This document shows, piece after piece, positions 1 to 12,839 of a stretch of 64,000 bases of DNA (its first letter is position 1; each line of letters starts with the position of its first letter). The notes beneath the pieces are model-generated. The model was not told the DNA's origin. It searched no databases and saw nothing but the letters and a program-made list of their open reading frames with translations. The translations under genes and the position numbers were made by a program. The stretch is taken from NCBI RefSeq assembly GCF_023343835.1, contig NC_064447.1, positions 8,262,001 to 8,326,000 of the forward strand, read 5' to 3'. Source of the stretch: Lagopus muta. Its lineage: Eukaryota; Chordata; Aves; Galliformes; Phasianidae.

Positions 1-830
1 TGTCCCTGCCCTGGCATCCGGTGACTCCAGGCTCTGAGTCAATGGCAAAAACAAAATCCAGATTTTCGTTCGTGTTCCACACACGTAGTAAAAATGAACC
101 TTCGTCTGCAGCAATTCCGAGCTAATGAAAAACGAATGAGGTTTTAAATCAACCCCAAAATGCAGAGCTCGCTGCCATTGTGTTGCACTGCTGTAGGACA
201 GCTTCCATTTCCAAGGCTCCTCACAGAACCCTGAGTAATTTCATTAGGTTGTGAGCAAGGCTGCTGCCAAAACATCCATTACCTCAGCCCTGCTCATAGC
301 AAAGTGAGAGGGAGACAAAGGGGCGGTGGCAGGGCTGTGCTGGTGGCACAACTGGCTGCTGCCTTCCTGCTCCTCCCAAAGCTTCAGAGGGTGTAGGTTT
401 ATTTTGTGGTGCTCACACATTGCTCATCTGTCTGGAGCCACCAGCCCTGCCTGATCACTTCTCATAGAGGGGTCCCTCCTTGCGGCCTTTAAATCATGTT
501 TGAACACGACATAATTCTACCATGTGCCAGGTGACTTCTATATATTTGATCAGTTCAGATTCCATAAAAATGTAAATAATCAAAGCCCTTCTGCTGTTAT
601 TTATAACAACTCACTCCAGGCTGTAATTTATGTATTAATTTCAGCTCCAAGTTTCTGAAGGGAGGGGAAAAAAAGAAGATAAATAACTGGTCCTGCTGCT
701 GGGGCCACAGGCTGGGGGCTTTGGTTGGGGTCTCCAGGGAACTTGAGGAGGAAAGCAGTAGCAGCACTTGCTGAGTGTGTGTTGGCAGAGGGCTCACTTA
801 TCCCTGTGTTCTCTCTGGTTTGTACATAGG

Positions 831-980
831 GTCACAGAATCGTAGAACCATTAAAGTTGGACAAGACCTCTGAGATCACCAAGTCCAACCATCAGCCCAT
901 CCACATCACACCCACCAAACCATGTGCATCAATGCCACATCTCCATGGTTCTTGAACATCTCCAGGCATTCTTGACACCC
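831..980 (-). mobile_element. CR1 LINE 3' fragment
   Basis: On the + strand the element opens with a CACAGAATCGTAGAA motif, the reverse complement of the octamer-type tail that ends avian CR1 elements. It continues with the familiar words TTGGACAAGACCTCTGAGATC and CCAAGTCCAACCATC in CR1 order. The element therefore lies on the minus strand with its 3' end near 831. Only the last 150 bases or so remain, the usual 5'-truncated state. It resembles the copy at 29.1 kb closely enough to suggest the same subfamily. Confidence 0.88.
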
Positions 981-1789
981 CCAGATGGTGACACAGTGGG
1001 GGTTTGGCAGGGCACAGAGGCACTGTGGGCACACAGCAGGCCCATTGAGCTGCCCAGCACAACGGGAACTGCAGCATGGCCACAGCAGTGACCCTTCAGC
1101 CATCGCCATCAGCTGCCTGTTAGGGCCGTATCTGATCCAGACACAGCACACGTGCATTTCTCTGGGAATAAGCTTCTGCTTGACACAGTCTGTGATTGCT
1201 TTTTTAAAACCATGCGGGGAGGATCAGTTCCTTCATCCACTGATAAGGTATCAGGTGACAGAGGGATCAGCATCCACCACATAAATCTGCAACTAATCCT
1301 TCAGAATCAATATTTTTCATTAAGAACCTGTGAGAGTTGGGCCATTATAGGGAAAAATCTGTTTAGGTTGACACCTTGATGAAGTTATTCAGTTCAGGGA
1401 CTTAAGTCATTGAAAGGTAATAAAGAGCAAAGAGCACGGAAAGATCGAGGCACAGGTTATGAGAGCTTGCAATGGGAACAGGGGTTTTATTGCAGTGAGA
1501 AATTATCATACTGATTTATGGTGGAATTATGAGAAAGTTAAAAGGGTGCCAGCTCTGCCCAGATGTTCCGGTGGGCTGGAGCCGCTGCCCAGATGTTCCC
1601 TTCAGAGCTGCATGTTCCCTCCCTTCCCACAGCACTGTGATCTGCTACAGGTCAGCTCCTGTGATGGCAGCCAGGAGAGCACCTGCTGCCAAACCACTGC
1701 TGGGGGTGGTGGGAGCAGATCCAGAGCACCTGACGTCCCAGCGGCACGGAGTTCTGCTCAAGCGCACGAGCTCCAGGGGCATCCTAGGG

Positions 1790-2080
1790 AGCAGCAGCAG
1801 CGCCCGGGGACTCAGGGGCTTCGCTGTGCCTCGCGCTGCAGTTGTGTCAGCTGTCACCATGTCCCTCGCATCGCCGCGTTCCTCGTGTCACCGCGCTCCC
1901 GGTGTCGCTGCCGTGTTTTCAGGGCTCGACGTCCCCCAGCTGAACTTCCGGTTTGAGCGCGGGGACAGGAGCTGTCCGCGGGCCGTGGTGCTGACGGCGG
2001 CTCGGCGCCGTCGCGGAGAGCTGAGAGCACGCCGGGAGCACTGAGGGCCGCCTGTCGCTCTTCGGATCCCCGGCTTTAAT
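1790..2080. promoter_or_regulatory. Orphan CpG-rich patch
   Basis: This segment of about 290 bases contains roughly thirty CpG dinucleotides, while the flanking kilobases have few. No recognised gene starts here. It is followed at once by an AT-rich block (2080-2260) with TAATAATTGAGG- and GGTTAATTG-like words. Small unmethylated CpG patches of this kind often mark enhancers or promoters of noncoding transcripts. The overlapping open frames (165 and 171 codons) follow from the base composition and show no known domain. Function is inferred from composition only. Confidence 0.4.
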
Positions 2081-3202
2081 AATTGAGGAAAGCAAACTTA
2101 GTGCTGAAGTTTTCTTTATAGGTTAACCAAGGTTAATTGTACGAGCTGCAAATGAAAATGTCTGGCCCATAAATCCCTAAACCTCATTAAAGAGGATTAA
2201 ATGATATGACTACTTTGTAAATCCTAAAATTTCATGCAAACCTCTCATAAACAATAACACCAGAACGCCTGTCACGCTGTCTCTTCTAATCCTGATGCCA
2301 GCTCTAGTACAGAGTGGAACCACACCACCATCTCCCTCAGCCTGCGTTCATGCCTGCAGTAGTCCCACCGGTGTGCAGAAGTCCTTTGGGTACTTGTCCC
2401 ATGCAGGAAGAGGGACTGTGGCAGGGCAGTGCTGAGCAGGGCACCAGCACTCCATGTCAATTGCTCTGCCACATGCTGTGCTCACTTCTCCAACTGGGGC
2501 ACCAAATGGAAGGAAATAACAATCTCTTAGATCTGGGTAATGCTGGAGAAATTCTTCAATAACTAACTTGGCTCTGAGCCATGATTGATGTGTTTTGTTC
2601 CAGCAATATATTGTTTTGCAAGCTCCTTCAGAAACCATTTGTTTCCATCATTGCTGAATATCCCCTTCCAACACTGAACTGAGTCTGAGAGAAGAAAATA
2701 TGGGGGGAAAAAGAGCAGCGCCCAGAGAGTGGAAAATACAGAGAGGAGAGCAGCACCCCGAGGGCTGGGGCTCAGAGTTGCTCCTGCAGGCAAGTGGGCC
2801 CTGAGGTCCAGCAGTGATGCTCCCTCATCAGCAAGATGTAAGTCACCCAAATCTTAATGAGCAATTAAAAGCTAATCAAAGGGAAATCTGTCAGATAAGG
2901 ATCATTGTGTGGTTTTATAGTTGGCTTTCCATCTGTTTTTTTGGCACAAAACATATTGTCAGAGAGATTTGTAACCCTGAGATTTGCATCGTGGTGCCTG
3001 GATCTACTTCAATTCAGAATTGATGTTTTTGGAAGGACGGGAATTTTATGCTAACAGCAATTTTTATCTCGCATTTAAACAAAGTGCCACGTGTTCCGTA
3101 AGCACGCGCATGTGCTCGACACATTTCCTTAATTTATAACAGTGAGAAGTGATGCCTGTTCCTCTCCTCTCTCTGAGTGTTTCCTTTCACCTGGGCACTG
3201 GA

Positions 3203-3220
3203 GCAGCGCCTTCTGGTGGC
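3203..3220 (-). promoter_or_regulatory. Candidate CTCF binding site
   Basis: Read on the minus strand the site is GCCACCAGAAGGCGCTGC. It fits the CTCF core (CCACYAGRKGGCGC) at all but one low-information position. The orientation is minus, facing away from HS3ST2. Binding cannot be shown from sequence alone. Confidence 0.42.
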
Positions 3221-3649
3221 TGCAAGCTTGACTGCTCCCAGCCATGAGCCCATGGGGGGCAGCATCCACGTGAAGGGGAGACCAGCACCGAGTGCCCACC
3301 GAGCCCCCAGCAGCCCTGGACTCTGCATCCCCTGCCCAGGCACATACAGACAAACACTTCCTGCAGCACTTGGGCTGCATCCAGCCCACTGTGAAAGGGC
3401 TGCAAATAGTGCAGTCATGTCAGTAATTACCCACCAGACAGGGAGTTGCAGCCTGCATGCATTATGAACAGTTAAATGCTCGGTGATTATGCCTGAGTCC
3501 CTGCTCCACTGCAGGCCAGCAGCCTCCCAGTTGCCTGTGATTAATGGATTACAGCATTCCCAGCTCAGAAGATGCTACCAGACATCTCCAGAGTTTTGCT
3601 GTGTAAATGCAGCTTTCAGAGATCCGAACAGGAGCTCATTGTTTGGAGT

Positions 3650-4060
3650 AGCTTTCACATTCTTGATCTATTGATTAACCCGGGAGCAGGAATCCCTCCA
3701 GAAGTACTCTCCCAACTCAGTCCACATTACTTCAGCTTCTTAACTAAATCCCCTCAAAATCCTCACAAAAATCTAATTGAGAGCTCATTCTGCCAAATAA
3801 AGGTACTGCAGCCTCCTCTGGAATTGACTTAAGCAATAAATGGCGTGTGAATAAGAAGTAGCCTATTGTTGCCTAACATGGTCCTATCAATAATAGATAC
3901 CAGCAAACCTCCAAGGGAGCTAAAAATTTCTCCTTTAGGTATGAATTATGGATGCAGTTTAGTGTAATGTAGATGTATCTCAAAGGTTTTTCCCGGTTTA
4001 TATGCTAGTAAAAGCTAGCAATTTGCTTGTGTTCCACCTACAGGTTTTTTAAAATAAAGA
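3650..4060. promoter_or_regulatory. AT-rich unique block, candidate conserved noncoding element
   Basis: A long AT-rich, non-repetitive stretch with no open frame of note. It is sharply bounded on the right by G+C-rich sequence from about 4140. It contains TTGATTAACC-, CTAATTGAG- and CTAAAAATTTC-type words. The choice as a candidate regulatory element rests on composition, absence of repeats and the position upstream of a developmentally regulated brain gene. Cross-species conservation would be decisive. Confidence 0.25.
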
Positions 4061-7000
4061 AATTCTCTCTTCTGCAATAAACACTGGCAGTAATGAAGGT
4101 GAAGACAAATTTTTAACATGCATTCAAAGCACAGCAGGAGTGTGCTGGGCTGTGGTGGAACTTGGCCATGGGGAATGGAGCTGCCCCAGGACTGCAGCAC
4201 CCATCACCTCCCCCCCGGGGCACCATGGGACCTTGCTCTGCTCGGGCTGAGGTGGACAGGGGGAGCTGCGGGCTCCTCCTGATGGTGATGCTGGGGCACG
4301 GGTGGCACTTCTGGCCACTCTGTCTGGCTGCTGGGGCTGGTCAGCCGTTAGCTGCAGCACCCATGTGTGCCTTGATGCATGACCTGCAGCCCCAGTAGAT
4401 CTGCAGGAAGCACTCGGTAAGCCCACGTGAATCTCCTGGGGTCAGAGGGCTAATGCTTTTTTTTTTAATACCTTCTGATAATTAATACTCCACATCCACA
4501 ATGAAAGATCGTTATAAAAAGATTTGCTATAACTACAGTAGCTCCTTCTCCAAATGTAATGAACAGCAATCCCGAGGGGTCAGCTTCTGTCAAAAAATAA
4601 ATCCATAGCTGCAGATTCATGTCGGCATTTCCTACAGCTCTAACAACCCTTCAGCAGCCAGTGATAACGAACCGGTGCTGCGCAGCCCCTGGGACCCACA
4701 CTGCAGGGCAGGAGCAGCTGCTCACCTGGGGCCGGGCTGCCAACTGTACTGCTAGCTCTAGTTTCTAGTTCTGCTGTTGCTGGTGCTACTGGTGCCATGA
4801 GTGCTGTTGGTCCCAGCTCTGCTGTGCTGCTCCTCTCCCCAGGGGCACATCCCCACCGTTCCCTCTACGTGGGCTGAGGGGCTCCCCCTGGCTCCAGGTC
4901 CACAGCTCCCCTGCTGCCTCCTCCAGCTGTCCCCAGGGCCATTGTCATCAAGCACGCAGCAGCAGCACTTCTTCCACAATCTGCAGCCAGAAACATCAGG
5001 GAAATTCCAAAGGAATTGGCCCAAAATACAATTTAAACATGAAATCCTTGTCATTTAATACAAGTGATAAAAATGCTCTTTAAGCATATCTTTTGCAGAC
5101 ATAAAGTTTCAATTTGCAAGCTTGATTTTTTTCTTTTTTTTTTTTTCTCAGGGAGGCGTTGACATATCTGTATTTATTTTGTAAAGAAAGAGGCAAACTT
5201 TTATAGACCTTCTGCAAAACCTTGTAAAAATATAATCTCTTCTTGTGCCAGACAACTGGTGCTGCTGACTCAATTGCTTTTATATATGACAAGGCTTGAA
5301 AAAAATGATTGCCATTGCCTAACTCTGAACAGATTGGACTGGAGCGCAGGGCTCATCCATCAGAGCGCCATGTCGGGCACGCAGAGCACAGCACCCTGCT
5401 GCCAGGATCATCACTTTTTTTTTTTTTCCCCTTAAATCTCTCCTTCAGACGCTGCTTCTGAGCTCTCCTTACTTCTTCTGTGAGCAGCTGAAGGAACTTC
5501 ATTGCAAGATAGCAAGGATGTGAGAGTGGTGCGGGTCAACTCCCAGCGATCGAGGCTGCTTGTCAGGCAGGGTAATTGTTGGTACGCTTTCACAGGAAAA
5601 AAAAAAAGCCATCCTCAATTTAATAAATATGTAAAACAGTGTTTAACAGCCCTGAAATAAACTGCTGAACTCTGTGGTCCATGGAGCTAATCCCATCCTC
5701 TTCCCCTGGCTGCACAGGTGTCAGTGTGCAGGGCTGAGCGCAGCATGTGCCCGCAGGCACCCTCAGCTCCAGCTGTCCCTCAGCACTGGGCTGGGCAGAG
5801 TCAGCAGACACACAGCCCTGGGGTGCTGCAAACATGCAGACAGTGCAGCTCTCTGTGTGCTCATCCCGTTGGCAGAAGGCGTTTGGTAAAAGAAAAGATG
5901 CGTGTCATCCTTTCACCCCAATACAGAGCCTGATGGTGTTTGTATTAAAGTAATTTCCATCGATAAAGATTTCCTTTTACAGATGTCCCAAAATAGAGAG
6001 TGTTGTCAGGTAATATATTTGCCAAGGGACAAGCCAGTGTTTTGCTAAAGTGTAGGAGTGGTATTTCTTGAGAGTTTTGTGGCACATGTACTTAAACAGC
6101 GTTATCGATTCATGCACGTATGTGGACCAGCGTCGGAGCCGATCAATGCGTGCATTATTGATGTACTGCATTATACTTGGTGATTACTCATGAAGAAGAG
6201 GCCTTTGCTGAGGGCCAGAGTTCACACTGGGCTGTTGTGATATATGCTTTTCAAAATTGTTTGATCTGAGTCATTGGCGTTTCACTTTGTGGGCAGTCAC
6301 TCTGCACATTGCATCCCACTTCTTTGCATCTGGAGCTCAGCAGGAAGGTGAGTTGCCACCAGATGGGAGCAAGGAGGAGCAGTGCTGGTGCCTGGCGTGG
6401 TGCAGTGCAGGGCTGGGGCTGTCCCTGAGCTGTGAGTTCAGCCACCACTGGAAGAGCAATGGGAGCCCTAAGCAGGTGGTGTGCAGTGAAACCGGACCAT
6501 GAGAGGATGTGAATTACAACAAGGCAGTCTGAGGTCTGGAGTATTTAATTCACTAATTAGCACAGAACTTGCAAGATGGAGCTTATTGGAAAGGAAGATG
6601 CCAGCGGGTATTTTTGTATGCCAGTCTACAGCTAAAAATTAGTTCTTTGAGATGCTGTGTGAATTTCAAGGTGTGGGCAAAGCAGTGCTGGTAATCTGGG
6701 TCTGCAGTGGCACCCACAGAGCAGCTGCTTCTCAGGCAAGGACTGTCCAAAGGAGCAGCTCTGCCCCAATGGCCAGGCACCAGAGGAAAGCCGAGGGTGC
6801 CAGAGCCTTGTGCCTGGCTGTAGTGCATACAGGAAATGTGCCACAGGGCAGGGGCTGGGCAGTACTGTGTGTGCAGCACCATCCCCATAGAGGAGTGCTC
6901 TGGGTGCAGGCATGCTGTGGGCACAGGGCCAGGCTGGCATGGGAGCTCCCATCAGCACTGTTCCTCCCGCCAGGACACCGTGTGCTGACACTGAGAGGAT

Positions 7001-9050
7001 GTGAAGGAACGTGTCAGCACTGATGAAACTCTCAATGGGAAAAGTTGAGATGATTTGAAGTATAAATGCCACACTTCATTATAGTTCTCCCTCTGTTTTG
7101 TTCCAGCTTTCCTCTAGTATTGCCTCTTCCATGAGGTATCATCATGGTTATGTTATCAGGCTGAGGTGTTTCAATGGGGACCTTCCACAGTTCCTGCATT
7201 TGTTCTCCCCACAACTTCCCAGCACAGGACACCTGGCACTTTGACACAGCCAGCCACAGCCTGAGCAGCCCCTTCTCTGTTTGAGCTGCATTCTGTTGCT
7301 TGCAAAGCTTTAAGAAGGCAAATAGTTACATTGGCTGATGTCCTTTTCTTGTTAGTTTGGAACCACCAGCAGCCGGCAGCCTGAGTCTCATATCCCAACT
7401 GTGCATCTTGCATACGTGGGACTGACTGCAGAAAGGGCTGCAGTGCACCAGGGCAGCCAGGATTCAGGGGCTGCTTCCCTCCTGCTTCAATGCAGCAGTG
7501 CACACAACATGGCCCCCCTGCCCGCTCCCACTGCCCACACTGACCTGCATGCTGCTGCTCTGCAAGGGGACAGGAGGGGCCATGCGATTCCTGCCTGAGG
7601 AGCAGAGAGCTTGGGAAGCTCCGGTTGGGAAAGGAGCCACAAACACATGGAACTGGAGGATAGGGGAAGAAAGGGAAAGAGTGTTTCAGATCAAGGATGG
7701 GGATCCAGTAACACCCCCAGGGAGCACAGAGGCTTCTATGCTGCTGCATGATGAATGAGAAACCCAGAGATTACAATAATTTTGTTAAAGAGTTCTTAGC
7801 TCTGCTCAGCTCTTCTGATTAATGGGATTTTGTGGAGAGTGCAGGGAAAGGTCACCCGACACGTGTTCAGCAGCTGATGGCATTACTCAGTGCTGCCAGG
7901 GAGCTGCTCCTGCTGGGTGCCACGGAGTGGCTGCACCTGCAGCGTCAGCACAGACTGAGCAGCACCACTGCAGCTGTGCCAGGGCATCCTGAGCCTCCTG
8001 AAGCCACAGGTGCCTCAGACAGTGCTACAGTGCTGTGCAGTCATCAATGTGTAGCCTGAAGTCGATTAAATTATCACAAAAGCTCTTGAGATGCCCCCTG
8101 ATCTCCATCCCAGGTCCATGTTGTTTTGGGTCTGGATGTGTTCAGCATCTGGCAGGTTTGTGTGAGTCCTGCAGCAGGAGCAGAGCGGTGCTTCTCCCTC
8201 CAGCTCTGAGCAATGTCCCCCATTGTCCCCTGGCCACAGTTCCCTCTGTCCCACACTGACTTCTCCTGCACCTTCATCAAGGTGTGCCACAGCTTATCCT
8301 GTTTTTCCAGTAATTAAACTTTTTTATTGTTACATTATAATCTGCTTAGTGCAAATAGCTTGTCCACCCAGCCCTGCAAATCACTTGTTATCATTGCAGT
8401 CAATGGTCTGTGTCAACCCAATTTCACAGACAAACGCTTCTCTCCCTGACCACGGTCACTGACATGGATAACTCTGATTTACAAAGCCAATAAAAATAGA
8501 TTCACTGAATTACTAAGAACCACTGACTTAATATAAGAGATTAAAATCTCCAAATTTAGGGTGACTGGAAGTCATTTAATACGTGAACAGTGGCAAATGG
8601 GTTATAGAAATGTCAGCTATTCAGGGTCAGGTGCAGCAGTACAGTGATATATTGGTGAGAAAAGGGCTAATTGATAAGTTACCTTTAATGCTCTTTTTTC
8701 CAGGAGCAAGGTTATTTATGCCACAGTTTGTTTGTCGTCTGCTACTTTTAGGGTCAACTGAAATTTTTTATGCTACGAAAAACCTCAGCGTCCCATTCGT
8801 TAAAGCTGCAAGGTCACTCTAAAGGGTGGAATTTCGCTGGGAGTGATCAGGTGGGTGCGATTAGCAGTGGCCTCACCTCCCCACAGAGCAAGGAGGGTGA
8901 AGCCAGCCTCAGAACAAAGCGCCGGCAGCACCCGGAGCCATCCCACAGGATCCTGCAGTGCTCAGCCTCGCTGTCTCATGGAGTCACCAAAATAACATTT
9001 TTGCCCTTAAAGATCCTCCTGATTGGTGTCTCTGTCCAGGATGCTGCAGG

Positions 9051-9151
9051 CAAATGTTCCAAATTTTCCCAACTCTTCGCCAACATTCTCAAATGTCTGC
9101 AGATGTTCCAAATGTTCCAAACGTTTGGAAATGTTCCAAATGTTTGCAGAC
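9051..9151. repeat. Degenerate AAATGTTCC minisatellite
   Basis: About ten diverged copies of a 9-12 base unit built on AAATGTTCC, TTCCAA and ATGTCTGCAG words are strung together here. The array includes a perfect 16-base palindrome at 9115-9130 (TTCCAAACGTTTGGAA), formed where a unit meets an inverted unit. Copy boundaries are irregular. Confidence 0.6.
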
Positions 9152-11593
9152 ACCTCCCACCAGGCTGGGACCCCCACCCGGGGCAATGGACGACCTCACG
9201 GAGACACAGGCACCCTTTGCCACAGGATGAGAGCAGGGTGAGAGCGGGGCTCCCGGCAGCATGTTAGCAGGGATGTTGGATTACAAATGAAAGGCTTGTG
9301 TAGACTTTAAACTTCACTCTGCCTTCATAAAGGTGTCAGCTGGAATTATTTTGGGCATTTACTTGCGTGGTCTAGTGCATCACTAGCTAAAACAGTTTTT
9401 TTAAATAATGGAATTTGCTGCTTGGCTCATGCATAAAAAATAGCAAGCACACGACCCAGTTGCATAATTTTTTCAGTAATAAATAGAGTCAAAAGTGTTT
9501 AGCTCAGCTGCTGGCAGGGTGCGAGTGCCCTGCACACAGGCACATGGGGTGAGAAGCCCCAGGCAGCAGAAGTAGCAGAGGGCTCCCAGACCACTGCGCT
9601 CCCGCACTGACCGAGCCCCAGCTGGCACAGAGCTGGCGAGGAGCTGGGACGTGGCTGTGCACTGTGCCCTCTGCCCGCAGCCATGGTCCCACACTGTGCT
9701 CCCTTTGCTGCCCCTTTCTCTCCCCTCCCCTTCCTGCCCATGGTTGAAGGCCAACATGAGCCCCTTACCAGCATTTCTCAGCCCTATGTGCACCCAGAGC
9801 AAACTTTGCCCTCTCTTTGGCACAGCATGGCAGCATGCAATTTCCAACAGCTCCATCTCCAAGAAAACCACTGTGTTCTCAGAGAAATCCAGGACATGAA
9901 CTGTTTTAACTCCTTACTGTTAAATAACTGGTGCATGAAACATGTTTCTATAGGAACCCCTGCAGATGGCAGCTGAGCATACCCCAGCAGTGGGCAGGAG
10001 GTCGGTGGAACCAACGCACCAGAGAGTGAGAAGACACTGAGCAGTGTGTCCACCCAACCCCCAGCTCCCACTGGGCTGGGACAGCAGCACAGTGGCTGCA
10101 TTATCCTGTGAGATGAAGTGACACCTGGGAGCCCTTTGCCTCTGCCTGATGGCACCCACTGCCCAGCAGCATCCTCCTGCACCTTCCAGCTGCATATGGA
10201 CAGACACATGGATGATGCTCTGTGCCGACCACTCCCACCCAGCAGCAACCATGGCAGCATCTCTCTATGAGTAGGGTGTGCTGCTCTGCGATTCCTTATG
10301 AAACTCCAACTCACTGCAGTTCTTCTTCCTCAAGGCCATATTCATTACATAGATTTATTGCACACAACAAGAGCTTACCTTGTCTTGCACCCACCTCCCA
10401 TCTCAGGGCCTCATCAGCCATAAAAAAAAAAAAAAACAGGGATTCCCTGAGAGCCCTCTGGAAAAGCTTGCAGCAATTAATGTATCTTTGATGAGCCTGG
10501 AGATAGGCACAGGAGGTGGCTATAGTCCCAAGCAAGGCTGGGGGGCGGGGGTGCAGCTGTACTCCTCATGCCATGGTCCCCAACCTTGATCTGGCTGCAG
10601 AAGCCTGATGAGAACTACCAGTGCTCCTCCTCCACCTCCCCTCCACCAGTTCCCCCTTCCCCATGGAGCCCTGGGCAGAGGGCTGGCTGCAGGATGTTGC
10701 TGCCATAATGGAGTGCTGGGGGGATGTGCTGCCCAAGGCACAGGACAGCCCTGGGTGCAGGGACAGAGCAGCCTCTCCTCCCACGTAGAGGCAGTTTTAT
10801 AAGATGCAGGATTCTGATTGATGCCATTTGACAGACGCAGAATTCCCCACAGCAGGCAGTCACTCACCCGGCTGATTTTGGGCTCCGACTTCCTTCTCTA
10901 ATTAAAACTCTCCCTCCCTTTTCAATTCCTTTGGCCCCAACCTCCCCACTCTGGATCACCTCCTAATACTACACAGACTGCCTCCAACAGGCATGGAGCT
11001 GCCCCACACCCACTGCCCTGCACTGCTGAGCACTGCCGCTTGGACCCAGTGCCACGGGGCACCTGCAGCACCACAGCACCACCCTGGAGCTGAGCAGTTC
11101 CCAAGCATGGACATGGAGAGCTGCTGTTTGTTTCCAGCTCCCGTTAGCATTCAGCCCCGGCAGTCCATCAGGTTGGACGCTGTGTGCCACAGAAAGATGT
11201 ACAGTAATTTTATATAAACATGTTACCAGGCTGGGATTTTACTGCAGTGGGGAAATACTGGGTCAGGCCCTCTCTCAGCAATGTCTCTCTCGCTGTAATT
11301 AATATTGATTTTGTGCAGCTGAAATATAGCTACAAAATTTAATTTTGCTGCTAAGATTTTTGACATCACTGTTCTTAGAGATTAATGTGGGATTTAATGA
11401 AGGATTTAGCCTCTCATCTGTGATGTTCCCTCATCCCGTTGTGTGCCACAGCCCCGCTCCCCAAGGCCACATCCCTGTGGGCGGTGTGCGGCTCCGTGCC
11501 TCTGGGAGCAGGGACCACTGCAGGGATACGGCCCTGCTGCTCTGCACTGCTTTAGAGAGAAAGGAGCCTTGGTGACAGATGAAATGGGCAGTG

Positions 11594-11692
11594 GGGATGG
11601 CATAGCGTGTCATGACATGGCACAACATAGCACAGCGTGGCATAGAGCAGCACAGCATAGCATGGTACAGCATGGTGCAGCATGGCTGAGCA
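11594..11692. repeat. Degenerate CATGGCACAG tandem repeat, copy A
   Basis: Roughly nine imperfect copies of a unit of about 10 bases, variants of CATAGCACAG and CATGGTGCAG, lie in direct orientation. A second array of the same unit lies at 23015-23108 inside the HS3ST2 intron. The open frames reading Cys/Ala/Met-rich sequence through it are artefacts of the repeat. Confidence 0.7.
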
Positions 11693-12197
11693 GGACCCTG
11701 GAGTGCTTTGACCTTGGGCAAGCTGTGTAGCAGGCTGGCCCTTGCACATGGGAATGCAACAAAAAGAGCGCAGGGTGACACTTGTCTGTGCCAGTGCCTC
11801 CAACTGGAAATATTAGATGGAACAAGGACCATGTGGCTGGAGCAGATTTTTCGCTTATCAAATCAAGGAGCAGCTGGATTAGAGGATTAGAAACCAAATT
11901 AATTACTAATGACTTCCCCGGGCCCTGGGTAGTTTTGCCATGAGTCTCCAGGGCTGGCAGCAAGCAGAGCCTGGCGCCAGCAGGGGACAGACAGGGACAC
12001 TTGCTGCCAGCAGCGGGGCGGCACTCAGGGCTGCATGAGGTGACCTGGGGCTGCCTTCCCCTGAGCACAGCAGTGTGTAGAGCTGGCAGTGCTCACACTG
12101 CAGGCCTTCACCTCTGGTCCTGGGAAGCTCGAGCTGCTGGATTTGCATAGATGTACCTGAGAAATGAGACTCCCACAGCCTGAAGGGAATTTTAGCT

Positions 12198-12222
12198 GGG
12201 GGTTGGGGGGGCGGGTGGGGGG
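12198..12222 (+). other. Strong G-quadruplex candidate
   Basis: Four guanine runs of 5, 7, 3 and 6 bases are separated by loops of only TT, C and T. Such short loops and long runs give a very stable predicted G-quadruplex on the plus strand, with an i-motif possible opposite. It sits just before an AT-rich block at 12380-12580. Confidence 0.6.
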
Positions 12223-12605
12223 TTCACTGTTGTCAGACCCTGCTGCTCCCCACATTGTTTCCCCATGAGTTTTTGCCCCATGGGACAATGTGCAACCTGG
12301 ATGCCTGTTGCTGTCCTGTGCACCACTGTGCTGCACATGGTAATTATGTGCTGAGCTCCAGCAGGAGACGCGGGAGCAAAAACACGAGGAGGCGAGCGGC
12401 TGGTTTTGTTTGCACAGTTAATTGATTTGCTAAACAAGAGCTCATAAACAACTGTTACTGTCCCCATTATCCAGGACAACCGGGCTGGTTTCCATCTGCT
12501 TCCTGACCTGGATATTAAATTGCAGCAGATGATGAAAATATGTCAATGGGAAGAAAGTTTTCTTTCACCTGCCAAAGCCTTTCTACTCAGAGTGAGCAAG
12601 CTCAG

Positions 12606-12645
12606 GCAGAAGGACAGAAGGACAGAAAGAAGGACAGAGGGACAT
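12606..12645. repeat. Short GGACAGAA tandem repeat
   Basis: Four to five copies of a GGACAGAA-like octamer in direct orientation, with one expanded AAAGAA interruption. No sign of function. Confidence 0.65.
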
Positions 12646-12839
12646 GATGGGGCAGTGAGCAGGGCACTGGTCTGCCCCACATTGCATCCCACTGGGACGC
12701 GGGATGTGCAGGGTGGGCACAGCTCTGTGTGGGCAGGGCTGCCTCACGGGTCCTGTATAAGGAGGGAAGGGGACATCCCTGCCATGACACAGAGTTGTGC
12801 CCACACGCCTGGGTGTACCACTGCCCACCAGGCAGTTCC

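Noticed and set aside
1459-2044. Two overlapping 165- and 171-codon frames
   Set aside because: Overlap each other in different frames in a CpG patch, no domain or splice support; composition effect.
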